Source: an uncultured Caulobacteraceae bacterium
GTDB lineage: Bacteria; Pseudomonadota; Alphaproteobacteria; Caulobacterales; Caulobacteraceae
Direction: 5' to 3'
DNA length: 34,878 nt
Assembly: GCA_903923135.1 (NCBI GenBank)
Contig: CAIXWN010000077.1
Location: forward strand, 1-34,878
The notes under the pieces are model-generated. The model was not told the origin of the DNA and made no database searches. It worked only from the letters and a program-made list of their open reading frames with translations. Both the position numbers and the translations under genes were made by a program. Below are positions 7,195-14,952 of the stretch, piece after piece; the stretch's first letter is position 1, and every line of letters begins with the position of its first letter.

Positions 7195-8426
7195 ACCCGG
7201 TTTCCCTGAACACCACCCAAGGTTCTGTCCAGGGCGCCTGCGACCCCCGGTTCGCCGGCGTGCTGGAGGCTTTCGTCGCCAATTTCGAGGCGCGCGGCGA
7301 GGTCGGCGCCAGCGTCGCAGTCACGCTGGAGGGTCGGCCGGTGGTCGACCTGTGGGGCGGCCGCAAGACGCGAGACGGCGATCCCTGGGAAGCCGACACC
7401 ATCGGCGTGGTGTTCTCCTGCACCAAGGGCGCCTCGGCCCTCTGCGCCCACATGGCGGCCGACCGTGGCCAGCTGGATTTCGATGCGCCGGTCACCCGCT
7501 ACTGGCCCGAGTTCGGGCAGGCCGGCAAGGAGGGCGCCCTGGCGGCGATGATGCTCGACCATTCGGTGGGCCTGCCCGGCCTGCGCGAAAAGCTCAAGGA
7601 CGGCGCCTATTACGACTACGAGTACATGGTCGGCATGCTCGAGCGCGAGACACCGTTCTGGAAGCCGGGAACACGCAACGGCTATCACGGGGTCACCAGC
7701 GCCTGGACTGTCGGCGAGATGGTCCGCCGTTCCACCGGCCGGCGCATGGGCGTCTTCCTGCGCGATGAGGTCGCCGGTCCCCTGGGGGTGGATTTCTGGA
7801 TGGGCCTTCCCGAAGCGCACGAGGCCCGTGTCGCGCCGATGATCCCCGCCCCGGCCGATGACCAGGCCCGCAACTCGCGCATCGCCCTGGCCATGCGCGC
7901 CGACCCTGCCGGCCCCACCGCTCAGTTCATGCTCAATTCAGGCGGTTTCAGCGCCAACGCCCGCGCCGCCCGCGCCGCCGAGATCGGTTCGGCCACCGGC
8001 GTCTCCAACGGCCGGGGCCTTGCCGGACTCTATGCGCCCCTGGCCAACGGCGGCGCCCTGAACGGGGTGCGGCTGGTGGGCGCCGACACACTCACCCGTA
8101 TGGGTCAGGTGACCGTGGCCACCCATGAGGACGCCACCCTGGCGATCCCCACCCGGTTCTCCCTGGGCTTCATGAAGTCGATGGACAATCGGCGGTTGGA
8201 CAACAGCCTGGCCTGTTCGGTGATCCTCTCGGAGGCGGCTTTCGGCCACGTGGGCGCGGGCGGCTCGCTGGGTTTCGCCGACCCGGCCTGCCGGATGAGC
8301 TTCGGGTACACCATGAACCGCATGGGCCCCGGCATCCTGCTGAACGACCGGGGCCAGAGCCTGGTGGACGCCGTCTACCAGGCCCTCGGGTACCGCAGCG
8401 ACGCCGGCGGCGTCTGGGCGCCTTGA
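7191..8426 (+). CDS. Serine hydrolase, beta-lactamase/esterase class C type
   Basis: 411 residues of the family of EstB-type esterases and class C-like beta-lactamases. Catalytic Ser76 and Lys79 form the S-x-x-K motif (SCTKG), and Tyr165 in PGTRNGYHGV is the expected Y-x-N equivalent, as Y-H-G. A late FGHVGAGGSLGFADP supplies the KTG-like H-x-G region. No signal peptide is seen, so it is probably cytoplasmic and more likely an esterase than a drug-hydrolysing lactamase. The ATG at 7191 has a strong GGAGGA (7178-7183) at 7-base spacing and overlaps the glycosyltransferase stop by 4 bases. It converges with the monooxygenase gene, only 13 bases apart. Confidence 0.88.
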   Translation: MNPVSLNTTQGSVQGACDPRFAGVLEAFVANFEARGEVGASVAVTLEGRPVVDLWGGRKTRDGDPWEADTIGVVFSCTKGASALCAHMAADRGQLDFDAPVTRYWPEFGQAGKEGALAAMMLDHSVGLPGLREKLKDGAYYDYEYMVGMLERETPFWKPGTRNGYHGVTSAWTVGEMVRRSTGRRMGVFLRDEVAGPLGVDFWMGLPEAHEARVAPMIPAPADDQARNSRIALAMRADPAGPTAQFMLNSGGFSANARAARAAEIGSATGVSNGRGLAGLYAPLANGGALNGVRLVGADTLTRMGQVTVATHEDATLAIPTRFSLGFMKSMDNRRLDNSLACSVILSEAAFGHVGAGGSLGFADPACRMSFGYTMNRMGPGILLNDRGQSLVDAVYQALGYRSDAGGVWAP

Positions 8427-8439
8427 CGACCGGGGACGG

Positions 8440-10050
8440 TCAGGCCGCGGCGCTCACTGCGAAGCCCTCGTAACCCCGGGCGGCCACCTCGTCGCACTTC
8501 TCGCGATAGACGCCCACGCCGGCCACATAGGGCATGAACACCCGCGGCTTGCCGGGAATGTTGGCGCCCAGGTACCAGCTGTTGGCCTGTACATAGAGGG
8601 TGCCGGCCGCCGCCTCGTTGACATGCGCCACCCAGGCGTCCTCGGCCTCGGCGGTGGCCTCGATCACGCTCTGCTGGCGGCCGTGCAGCCAGGCCAGGCA
8701 GTCGCTGATCCAGTCCACGTGCTGTTCGATGGAGACGACCATGTTGGAAAGCACCGAGGGGCTGCCCGACCCGGTGACGATGAACAGGTTGGGAAATCCG
8801 GCCACCATCAGGCCCAGATAAGTCTTCGGGCCCTCCGCCCACTTGTCCTTCAGCGCCAGGCCGCCGCGTCCGCGAATGTCGATCCGGGTGAGCGGCCCGG
8901 TCATGGCGTCGAAGCCGATGGCGTAGACGATGGAGTCGAATGCGTAGTCACGCGCGGCAGTGCGCACCCCGGTGGGGGTGATCGTCTCAATGGGCTCCTC
9001 GCGCAGGTCCACCAGGTCGACATTCTCGCGGTTGTAGGTGACGTGATAGTCGATATCGACGCACAGCCGCTTGGTGGCGAAGGGATAGGACTTGGGGATC
9101 AGCTTCTCGGCGGTCACCGGATCCTTGACGATGGCCCGGATCTTGTCGGCGACGAACTTCGCCGCGGGCGCATTGGCCGCCATGTCGATCGTGGTGTCGG
9201 CGAAGGCCCCGCCCATGGCGAAGCCCCCTCGACGCCAGCGTTCCTCATAGACCCGCTCGCGTTCCTCCGGCGGGGTGTCCACCGCCAGGGCCTCGGACTG
9301 GTCCCACGACAGGAAGCCGACGGGCGCGACGCGGGCCTGGGCGCGCAGGGCGGCGCGGTTGGCCTTCCAGCGGGCGACGACCTGGGGGTCGGCCGGGCCG
9401 TTGTGGGCCGGCACGCTGTAGTTGGCGGTGCGCTGGAAAACGGTCAACTGGGCGGCCTGTCTGGCGATCTGGGGGATCGACTGGATCGCCGAGGAGCCGG
9501 TGCCGATGACGCCGACGCGTTGGCCGCTGAAGTCCACGCCCGCATGCGGCCACTGGCCGGTGTGGTAGCTCTGGCCCTGGTAGGTCTCCGCGCCGGGCAG
9601 GTCGACCTCCTTGGTCACTGACAGGCAGCCGATGGCCATGACGCAGAAGCGCGCCGAGATGGTCTCGCCCTGGTCGGTGCGTACCGACCAGCGTCCCGCC
9701 GCCTCATCGAAGTGGGCCGAGGTGACGCGGGTCTCGAACTGGATGTCGCGGCGCAGGTCGAAACGGTCGGCCACATGGTTGAGGTAGCTCAGCAGCTCCG
9801 GCTGGGCGGCGTAGCGCTCGGACCACACCCACTCGTCCTCGAGCTCCGGCGAGAAGGAGTAGGAATATTCGTGGCTTTCGATGTCCACGCGGGCGCCCGG
9901 GTAGCGGTTCCAGTACCAGGTGCCGCCGACTCCGCCCCCGGCCTCATAGACCCTGGCGGTGAAGCCCAGGCCGCGCATCCGGTGCAGCATGTACAGGCCG
10001 GAAAAACCGGCGCCGACGATGACGACATCCAGGGTGACAGGTTCAGACAT
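8440..10050 (-). CDS. Flavin-containing monooxygenase, Baeyer-Villiger type
   Basis: 536 residues. The N-terminal FAD-binding GAGFSG is at 13-18, followed by GGVGGTWYWNRYPGARVD, characteristic of Baeyer-Villiger monooxygenases. YQGQSYHTGQWP at 157-168 is the BVMO fingerprint FxGxxxHTxxWP, with Tyr in place of the first Phe. The NADPH-binding GTGSSA is at 183-188. These enzymes insert oxygen next to a ketone, giving an ester or lactone, with FAD and NADPH. The start is ATG 10050, with GAGGGAG about 10 bases ahead; an in-frame start at 10086 lacks support. Close neighbours of the same strand (amidase, exported SnoaL protein) suggest a catabolic transcript, and the convergent esterase-like hydrolase could in principle cleave its ester product. 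Confidence 0.92.
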   Translation of the reverse strand: MSEPVTLDVVIVGAGFSGLYMLHRMRGLGFTARVYEAGGGVGGTWYWNRYPGARVDIESHEYSYSFSPELEDEWVWSERYAAQPELLSYLNHVADRFDLRRDIQFETRVTSAHFDEAAGRWSVRTDQGETISARFCVMAIGCLSVTKEVDLPGAETYQGQSYHTGQWPHAGVDFSGQRVGVIGTGSSAIQSIPQIARQAAQLTVFQRTANYSVPAHNGPADPQVVARWKANRAALRAQARVAPVGFLSWDQSEALAVDTPPEERERVYEERWRRGGFAMGGAFADTTIDMAANAPAAKFVADKIRAIVKDPVTAEKLIPKSYPFATKRLCVDIDYHVTYNRENVDLVDLREEPIETITPTGVRTAARDYAFDSIVYAIGFDAMTGPLTRIDIRGRGGLALKDKWAEGPKTYLGLMVAGFPNLFIVTGSGSPSVLSNMVVSIEQHVDWISDCLAWLHGRQQSVIEATAEAEDAWVAHVNEAAAGTLYVQANSWYLGANIPGKPRVFMPYVAGVGVYREKCDEVAARGYEGFAVSAAA

Positions 10051-10158
10051 GGCGGTGCGCTCCCTCTTTATAACGGGTTCTATCAAACGCTTTTCGTCCC
10101 GAGACCAGACCGATTCTGCGCCTGCGACGCAATTCGCCGTGCGGGCGCCTTGGGGACC

Positions 10159-10647
10159 TCAGGGTTTGGCGGGCGCCTCGCCGGCCTTCGGCTTCGGGCC
10201 GGTCCAGGTCCAGGCGGCGATCTTCCAGCCGTCGGTCCCCTTGCGCAGGGCAAAGGTCATGCGCGCGGGCTCGTGCATGGCGGCCCCGTGGTCCTTGAAG
10301 CTGTAGACCGCGGCGACGATCACATAGGCCTTGCGGCCCGACACCTCGGTGCGCACCACGTCGCCCAGGGTCACCATCTCGCCGGTGATTCCGACCTTCG
10401 CGTCGTCGGCGGCGAGGTCGCGACTCCAGTCGGCGAAGGCTGTGGGCCCGCGCCAGAGATAGGGCGGCGATTCATCGATGATCGCCACGTCGGTGGTATG
10501 GGTCGCCGCGGCGGTCTTGCCGTCGCCCTTGTTGAAGGCGTCGATGAAGGTGTGGATCGGCGCCGCCAGATCCGGGTTCGGCGTCGCCGCCACGACGGCC
10601 CCTCCGAACGTCATCGACGCCAATAGACCAAACGCCAAAGTCCGCAT
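10159..10647 (-). CDS. Exported SnoaL/NTF2-like protein
   Basis: 162 residues. A signal peptide (MRTLAFGLLASMTFGGAVVAA) precedes a single NTF2-like domain: APIHTFIDAFNKGDGKTAAATHTTDVAIIDESPPYLWRG is the helix-plus-sheet start of SnoaL/DUF4440-type cone folds, and GRKAYVIVAAVYSFKDHG with a C-terminal DGWKIAAWTWTG completes the sheet. Such domains bind small hydrophobic ligands or act as isomerases and cyclases; the role here is unknown. The start is ATG 10647 with a very strong GGAGGGAGG upstream. Its 109-base gap to the monooxygenase gene allows either one transcript or a separate promoter. Confidence 0.82.
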   Translation of the reverse strand: MRTLAFGLLASMTFGGAVVAATPNPDLAAPIHTFIDAFNKGDGKTAAATHTTDVAIIDESPPYLWRGPTAFADWSRDLAADDAKVGITGEMVTLGDVVRTEVSGRKAYVIVAAVYSFKDHGAAMHEPARMTFALRKGTDGWKIAAWTWTGPKPKAGEAPAKP

Positions 10648-10716
10648 GGCAGCCTCCCTCCTGTTGTTGCAATGCATTGAGTGAAGCGCCGATCCGGGCG
10701 GCGCGCAAGCGGCGCA

Positions 10717-11460
10717 TCAGGGGGCGCGGGACATTCGCCGCGAACGCTGCAGCGCGGGGTCGACCGCCAGAAACGTCATGATCACCAGGTCCTGCAGGCC
10801 GTGAATGGCTACAGGCCAGAACATGCCACCCGTCTCCAGCAGCGACCTGGCGAGAATCCAGCCGAGGAATCCGGCCATGAGAACACCGACCGGGCCGCCC
10901 GGCGTGCCGCCATAGTGCGCGACGCCAAATCCCGTCGCCGAAAGGATGGCGATGACTGAGGGCGGCAGAAGACCGTGAAGTACGACCGCGGGGGCGAGGC
11001 GATAGATCGCTTCCTCGGTGAATGCATTCGCCAGAGCCGCCGCCAGGATGAACGGCGCCAGCCGCCCCAGGCTGGAACTCCGCAGGGGGTTGCGGCGGGT
11101 CTGGACGACGAGGAAACCGCAGGTGGCCACGGTGATGATAAAGCCAAGGCTCAGGCCGACCTCCAGCCAGGACTCCGAGGGCGCGATTCCGAGCCAGGAC
11201 ACCGGCCCCGCCGGCGCGCCGATTTCACCCATCCTGGCGAAGCGCGACCAGCCCGACGGGGCCAGGGCGCCCGCCGCCGCCAGAACGGCGCACGCGAGGG
11301 TCAGCGAGATGGCCTGATAGCGAAGCTGGAAGGATTCGAAATCCTTCCCGCCGGTGTTGCGGGCCAGGTGTGCGGCGCCGAACAGACCCGCCGATACCGC
11401 CGCCAGGCCGGTGAGCGCCGCGAGCAGCAGCGGCGTCGCCGTCGCGTCCAGGCCTGACAT
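10717..11460 (-). CDS. CPBP family intramembrane protease-like protein
   Basis: About 247 residues with six to eight membrane segments. The family's motifs are present: EEAIYR (Glu149, Glu150, Arg154), then GFGVAHY with His182, and AIHGLQD with His220 and Asp224 where the family has H-x-x-x-N/D. These are the expected glutamate and histidine ligands of CAAX-type (Rce1-like) metallo-type peptidases. Bacterial members often process or protect against small peptides, but the substrate is unknown. The start is ATG 11460 with GGAG upstream; ATGs at 11469 and 11475 are also possible, the last lying 4 bases after the TAA of the preceding gene. Tight spacing implies one operon. Confidence 0.85.
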   Translation of the reverse strand: MSGLDATATPLLLAALTGLAAVSAGLFGAAHLARNTGGKDFESFQLRYQAISLTLACAVLAAAGALAPSGWSRFARMGEIGAPAGPVSWLGIAPSESWLEVGLSLGFIITVATCGFLVVQTRRNPLRSSSLGRLAPFILAAALANAFTEEAIYRLAPAVVLHGLLPPSVIAILSATGFGVAHYGGTPGGPVGVLMAGFLGWILARSLLETGGMFWPVAIHGLQDLVIMTFLAVDPALQRSRRMSRAP

Positions 11461-11479
11461 GGCGACCATCTCCATCGGG

Positions 11480-11872
11480 TTAGCCGGCAGACCGCCGCCC
11501 TCTGAGCGGACTGCGCCGCCAGCCGACCACACAGAGCGCCAGCATCACCGCATTGCCCGCCGCATCCAGCCAGCCCACGGGCGTGAGGACCGGATCGACG
11601 AGGATGAACCAGGCGTCGAAGACGAAGAACGGCAGGAGGGCGAGGCCGTAGGCGAGGAAGGTGGTGCGGGTGAAGCGCGAGAAGGCCGCGAACAGGCCGG
11701 ACAGCACCGCCTGGGATCCGAAACAGGCGACCGTGAACGGCAGAATGCGCCCGCCGCCGCGAAACTGCGGCTGGACGGCCACGTCGATGACGCTCTGGGG
11801 CGCCACCAGGGCCCAGCCACCCAGGACAAAGAACACCGCGGCGATCGCCCACTGGATGCGTGCCGGGGTCAT
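11480..11872 (-). CDS. Small four-helix membrane protein, hypothetical
   Basis: About 130 residues from ATG 11872. Four hydrophobic segments are evident: IQWAIAAVFFVLGGWALVAP, ILPFTVACFGSQAVLSGLFAAF, TTFLAYGLALLPFFVFDAWFIL and AAGNAVMLALCVVGW. I do not recognise a named family, although the layout resembles small uncharacterised integral membrane proteins. A GTG at 11944 is in frame and would overlap the amidase end by 11 bases, giving a 154-residue protein with a 24-residue soluble leader. The later ATG fits a membrane protein better, but its ribosome site is weak. It lies between the amidase and the CPBP gene on the same strand. Confidence 0.7.
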   Translation of the reverse strand: MTPARIQWAIAAVFFVLGGWALVAPQSVIDVAVQPQFRGGGRILPFTVACFGSQAVLSGLFAAFSRFTRTTFLAYGLALLPFFVFDAWFILVDPVLTPVGWLDAAGNAVMLALCVVGWRRSPLRGRRSAG

Positions 11873-11933
11873 GCCATCGAGGCCAGCACGGATCCGGCCA
11901 GGTCCCATTCGCCACGCGAGGTCCGGCGCTCCG

Positions 11934-13355
11934 TCACGACTCACGCGCCCACAACGCCTTGGCCATCACCCCCACCCGCGCCTCGATCGTCGCGGCGGCG
12001 TCGAGGGCGAGGTCCTCGCGATAGCGCGAGGCGATGATCTGTGCGCCGACCGGGTGGCCGGCGGCGAAGCCGATGGGGGCGACGGCGACGGGAAGGCCCA
12101 GGACGTTGAGCGCCGAGATCCAGCGCAGGTCGTTGGAGAATATCCGCCGCGCCGTCGCGACGTCGGCCAGATCTGCCCCGGGTGGCGGGGTGGGCTGGAC
12201 CGCTGCGGGCGCCAGGATCACCGGCCAGGTCTCCAGGAACGCCAGCCAGTCGCGGATCAGGCGCGAGCGCAGGGCGATGGCCTTCATATAGGCCTCGCCA
12301 TCGAGGATCGTGGCCTGGTCGAGGATGCCGGCCAGGGCGCGGTTGAAGTCGGCGCTGCCGATCTCGCGCATCACCGGCGCCTGCAGGTTGGCGATCTCGG
12401 TGGAGATCAGGTCGCGCCAGAGGGTCCAGGCGGCGGAGAGATCCGGAGGCCGCACGGCGGCCACCGCATAACCGGCGTCCGACAGATAGCCCGCGGCCTG
12501 ATCGATCAGGGCGGCGATCCCGGGGTCGAGATCCATGTCATCGGGCGAAATCGCCACGGCGACCCGGATCGGCCCGTCCGGCGCCGGGCCGGTGAGGGGG
12601 GCCGGAACCCACCAGGGATCGCGCACGTCGCGCCGGCTCATCACCTCCAGGCCCAGGCGCACATCGGCGATCGTGCGGGCCAGAGGGCCCTGGGACGACA
12701 TGAACTGGGCCATCAGCGGCCGTTCCGCCGGGGCGCTGGGGTTGAAGGCCGGGATGCGACCCTGGGTCGGTTTGATTGTGGCGACGCCATTGCAGGACGC
12801 CGGCCAGCGCAGCGAGCCGCCGATGTCGTTGCCGTGGGCGATGCAGCCAATCCCCGCCGCGACCGAAGCCGCCGCCCCGCCCGAGGACCCTCCCGGCGTG
12901 ATGGCCCGGTCCCAGGGATTGAAGGTCTGGCCGTGTAGCGGGTTGTCGGTGTGCCAGCGAAGGGAGAACTCCGGCGTATTGGTCAGGCCCAGGAGGATCG
13001 CTCCGGCCGCCTTCAGATTGGCCGCCACCGGCGAGTCGCCCGGGGCGATGGTGTCGCGGAATGCCACGACGCCGTTGGAATTGGCCTGACCCTCGACGTC
13101 GATGTTGATCTTGATGGTCACCGGCACGCCGTGCAGCGAGCCGAGCGCCTCGCCTCGCGCTCGTGCGCGGTCGGCCTGCCGGGCGGCGTCGAGAGCGGCG
13201 GCGCTGAGGTCGACCACCACGGCGTTGAGCGCGGGATTGGCCGCGTGCAGACGGTCGATGTGCGCCGACGCGACCGCCTCGGCGGTGACCTCGCCGGCGG
13301 CGATCGCCCGGGCCGTCTCCACCGCCGACCACTGCCAGAGAGGCGCAATCGTCAT
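11934..13355 (-). CDS. Amidase signature family enzyme
   Basis: 473 residues with the full Ser-cisSer-Lys triad of the amidase signature family: Lys82 in VPVTIKINID, cis-Ser157 in TPGGSSGGAAAS and nucleophile Ser181 in GNDIGGSLRWPA. The 24-residue spacing of the two serines is as in fatty acid amide hydrolase. The reaction is hydrolysis of a carboxamide to acid and ammonia; the substrate is not deducible. GatA is unlikely because gatB and gatC are not near. The start is ATG 13355 with GGGAG at 8-base spacing. It heads the minus-strand cluster running to the monooxygenase and diverges from an ACS-type MFS transporter gene that could import its substrate. Confidence 0.93.
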   Translation of the reverse strand: MTIAPLWQWSAVETARAIAAGEVTAEAVASAHIDRLHAANPALNAVVVDLSAAALDAARQADRARARGEALGSLHGVPVTIKINIDVEGQANSNGVVAFRDTIAPGDSPVAANLKAAGAILLGLTNTPEFSLRWHTDNPLHGQTFNPWDRAITPGGSSGGAAASVAAGIGCIAHGNDIGGSLRWPASCNGVATIKPTQGRIPAFNPSAPAERPLMAQFMSSQGPLARTIADVRLGLEVMSRRDVRDPWWVPAPLTGPAPDGPIRVAVAISPDDMDLDPGIAALIDQAAGYLSDAGYAVAAVRPPDLSAAWTLWRDLISTEIANLQAPVMREIGSADFNRALAGILDQATILDGEAYMKAIALRSRLIRDWLAFLETWPVILAPAAVQPTPPPGADLADVATARRIFSNDLRWISALNVLGLPVAVAPIGFAAGHPVGAQIIASRYREDLALDAAATIEARVGVMAKALWARES

Positions 13356-13428
13356 CCGTGAACTCCCGTTTTGCGGCAAGCCGTCGGCACGACCGCCAGC
13401 GGCCAAACAAGCACGCGACGACCTGGCG

Positions 13429-13444
13429 GGAAATAGCTATTGCC
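13429..13444. promoter_or_regulatory. Putative operator between amidase and MFS genes
   Basis: GGAAATAGCTATTGCC is a 16-bp near-perfect palindrome (one mismatched pair) with the core AATAGCTATT. It is an AT-rich patch in the 144-base divergent gap. On the minus strand GCTATTTC (rc 13430-13437) matches 7 of 8 bases of the GCTANAWC -10, so it may also be the amidase promoter core. Confidence 0.4.
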
Positions 13445-13499
13445 AAGGACGCAGGCCGGCGCGCGGGGGTGATGCGCCGGCCCAACGAGGGCCGGGCAT

Positions 13500-14825
13500 A
13501 TGAGCGATCCACAGGACGCGGCGGTCGGACGTTCGGCCCTGGCCAAGGCCTCCTGGCGGCTGCTGCCCCTGCTCGGCGTCGGCTATGGCGTGGCCTATAT
13601 GGACCGGGTCAATATCAGCTTCGCCGCCCTGCGGATGAACGCCGACCTGCATTTCAGCGCCTCGGTCTACGGCCTGGGCGGCGGCCTGTTCTTCCTCGCG
13701 TACGCCCTTCTGGAAATCCCTTCCAACCTCATCCTGGAGCGGGTCGGGGCCCGCCGCTGGATCGCCCGGATCATGATCACCTGGGGCCTGCTGGCCATCG
13801 GCATGATGGCCGTCCGCACGCCGCTGCAGTTCTATGTCATGCGCTTTCTGCTGGGCGCGGCGGAGGCCGGATTCTTTCCGGGGGCCGTGTTCTATCTGAT
13901 GCACTGGTTTCCCGCGGCCTGGCGCGGCCGGGCGATCAGCGGGTTCTATATCGCCTATCCGCTGAGCAACGTGGTCATGGGCGCGGTCGCCGGGACGCTG
14001 CTGGGTCTGCACGGGCTCCTGGGACTGGCCGGATGGCAGTGGCTGTTCCTGATCGAAGGTTTGCCGGCGGTCGTGCTCAGCGTCGTCTTCCTTCGCTTTC
14101 TGCCCGACAGACCCGCCACCGCTCCCTGGCTGACCGACGCCGAAAAGGCCTGGATCGCCGACGGCCTGGCCGCAGACGACGCCGCCCAGATCCGGGAGCC
14201 GGATCCCGGTCTGATGGCGACCCTCACCAGCCCGCTGGTCATCGGCATGGGGTTGGTCAACCTGCTCAGTCTTGGCGGCTTCTACGCCTTCAGTCTCTCC
14301 GCCCCGACCCTGCTGGTCCAGGCGACCCATCTGAGTTCAGGTCAGGTGGGCTGGCTGGTGGCGGCCGGCGGGCTGCTGGGGGCCGTCGCCATGATCCTCA
14401 ACAGCCGTCGTTCCGATCACAAGGGCGAGCGATACCTACATGTGGCCATCCCCATGGTCCTCCAGGGCGCCGCGTTCCTGGCCATGACACTCCTTCCGTC
14501 GTCCATCGCCGTCATGGTCGCCTATCTGGCGGCCCAGACCGCCTCCAGCGCGGCCGCCGCCGTGATCTGGCTGATTCCCAGCGACCAGCTGTCCGGGCGA
14601 TCCGCCGCCGCCGGCGTGGCGGCGATCGGCACCATCGGCATGATCGGCTCGTTCCTGGCCCCCTATGGCTGGGGGCTCCTGAAGGACCACACCGGCAGTT
14701 TCGCGGCCGGCCTGATGGTGCTGCCGGCGCTCTATGCGATCGCCGCAGGGATCGTATTGTGGTTGCGCGCGGCCGCCCGGCGCGTGACCGCTCACGCGCT
14801 CCAGGCCGTACCGGTGGATCTCTAG
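13500..14825 (+). CDS. MFS transporter, ACS (anion:cation symporter) type
   Basis: 441 residues and twelve membrane helices. YMDRVNISFAALRMNADLHFSASVYGLGGGLFFLAYALLEIPSNLILERVGARRW is the signature first two-helix block of the anion:cation symporter family, which takes up organic acids such as tartrate, phthalate, glucarate and hydroxyphenylacetate. GAAEAGFFPGAVFYLMHWFP is the matching helix 4 region. The start is ATG 13500 with GAGGG at about 8-base spacing. It diverges from the amidase gene, so an aromatic or aliphatic acid or amide substrate is plausible but unproven. An imperfect hairpin at 14833-14854 follows the stop. Confidence 0.9.
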   Translation: MSDPQDAAVGRSALAKASWRLLPLLGVGYGVAYMDRVNISFAALRMNADLHFSASVYGLGGGLFFLAYALLEIPSNLILERVGARRWIARIMITWGLLAIGMMAVRTPLQFYVMRFLLGAAEAGFFPGAVFYLMHWFPAAWRGRAISGFYIAYPLSNVVMGAVAGTLLGLHGLLGLAGWQWLFLIEGLPAVVLSVVFLRFLPDRPATAPWLTDAEKAWIADGLAADDAAQIREPDPGLMATLTSPLVIGMGLVNLLSLGGFYAFSLSAPTLLVQATHLSSGQVGWLVAAGGLLGAVAMILNSRRSDHKGERYLHVAIPMVLQGAAFLAMTLLPSSIAVMVAYLAAQTASSAAAAVIWLIPSDQLSGRSAAAGVAAIGTIGMIGSFLAPYGWGLLKDHTGSFAAGLMVLPALYAIAAGIVLWLRAAARRVTAHALQAVPVDL

Positions 14826-14952
14826 GGGTCTCCAGACACGGCGCCTCGCGTCTGTCGGGGCCCTGGCGCGTCGCCGCGGAGGATGGCATTCACCATCAGG
14901 GGAGGCGTGGCCGCATCGACGGGCCGCATGGCCTGCGCGCCGCCCCGGGGGG

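Noticed and set aside
8428-8441. GACCG-GGGA-CGGTC hairpin between convergent hydrolase and monooxygenase genes
   Set aside because: Short stem without a T-run and overlapping the 3' ends; too weak to call a terminator.
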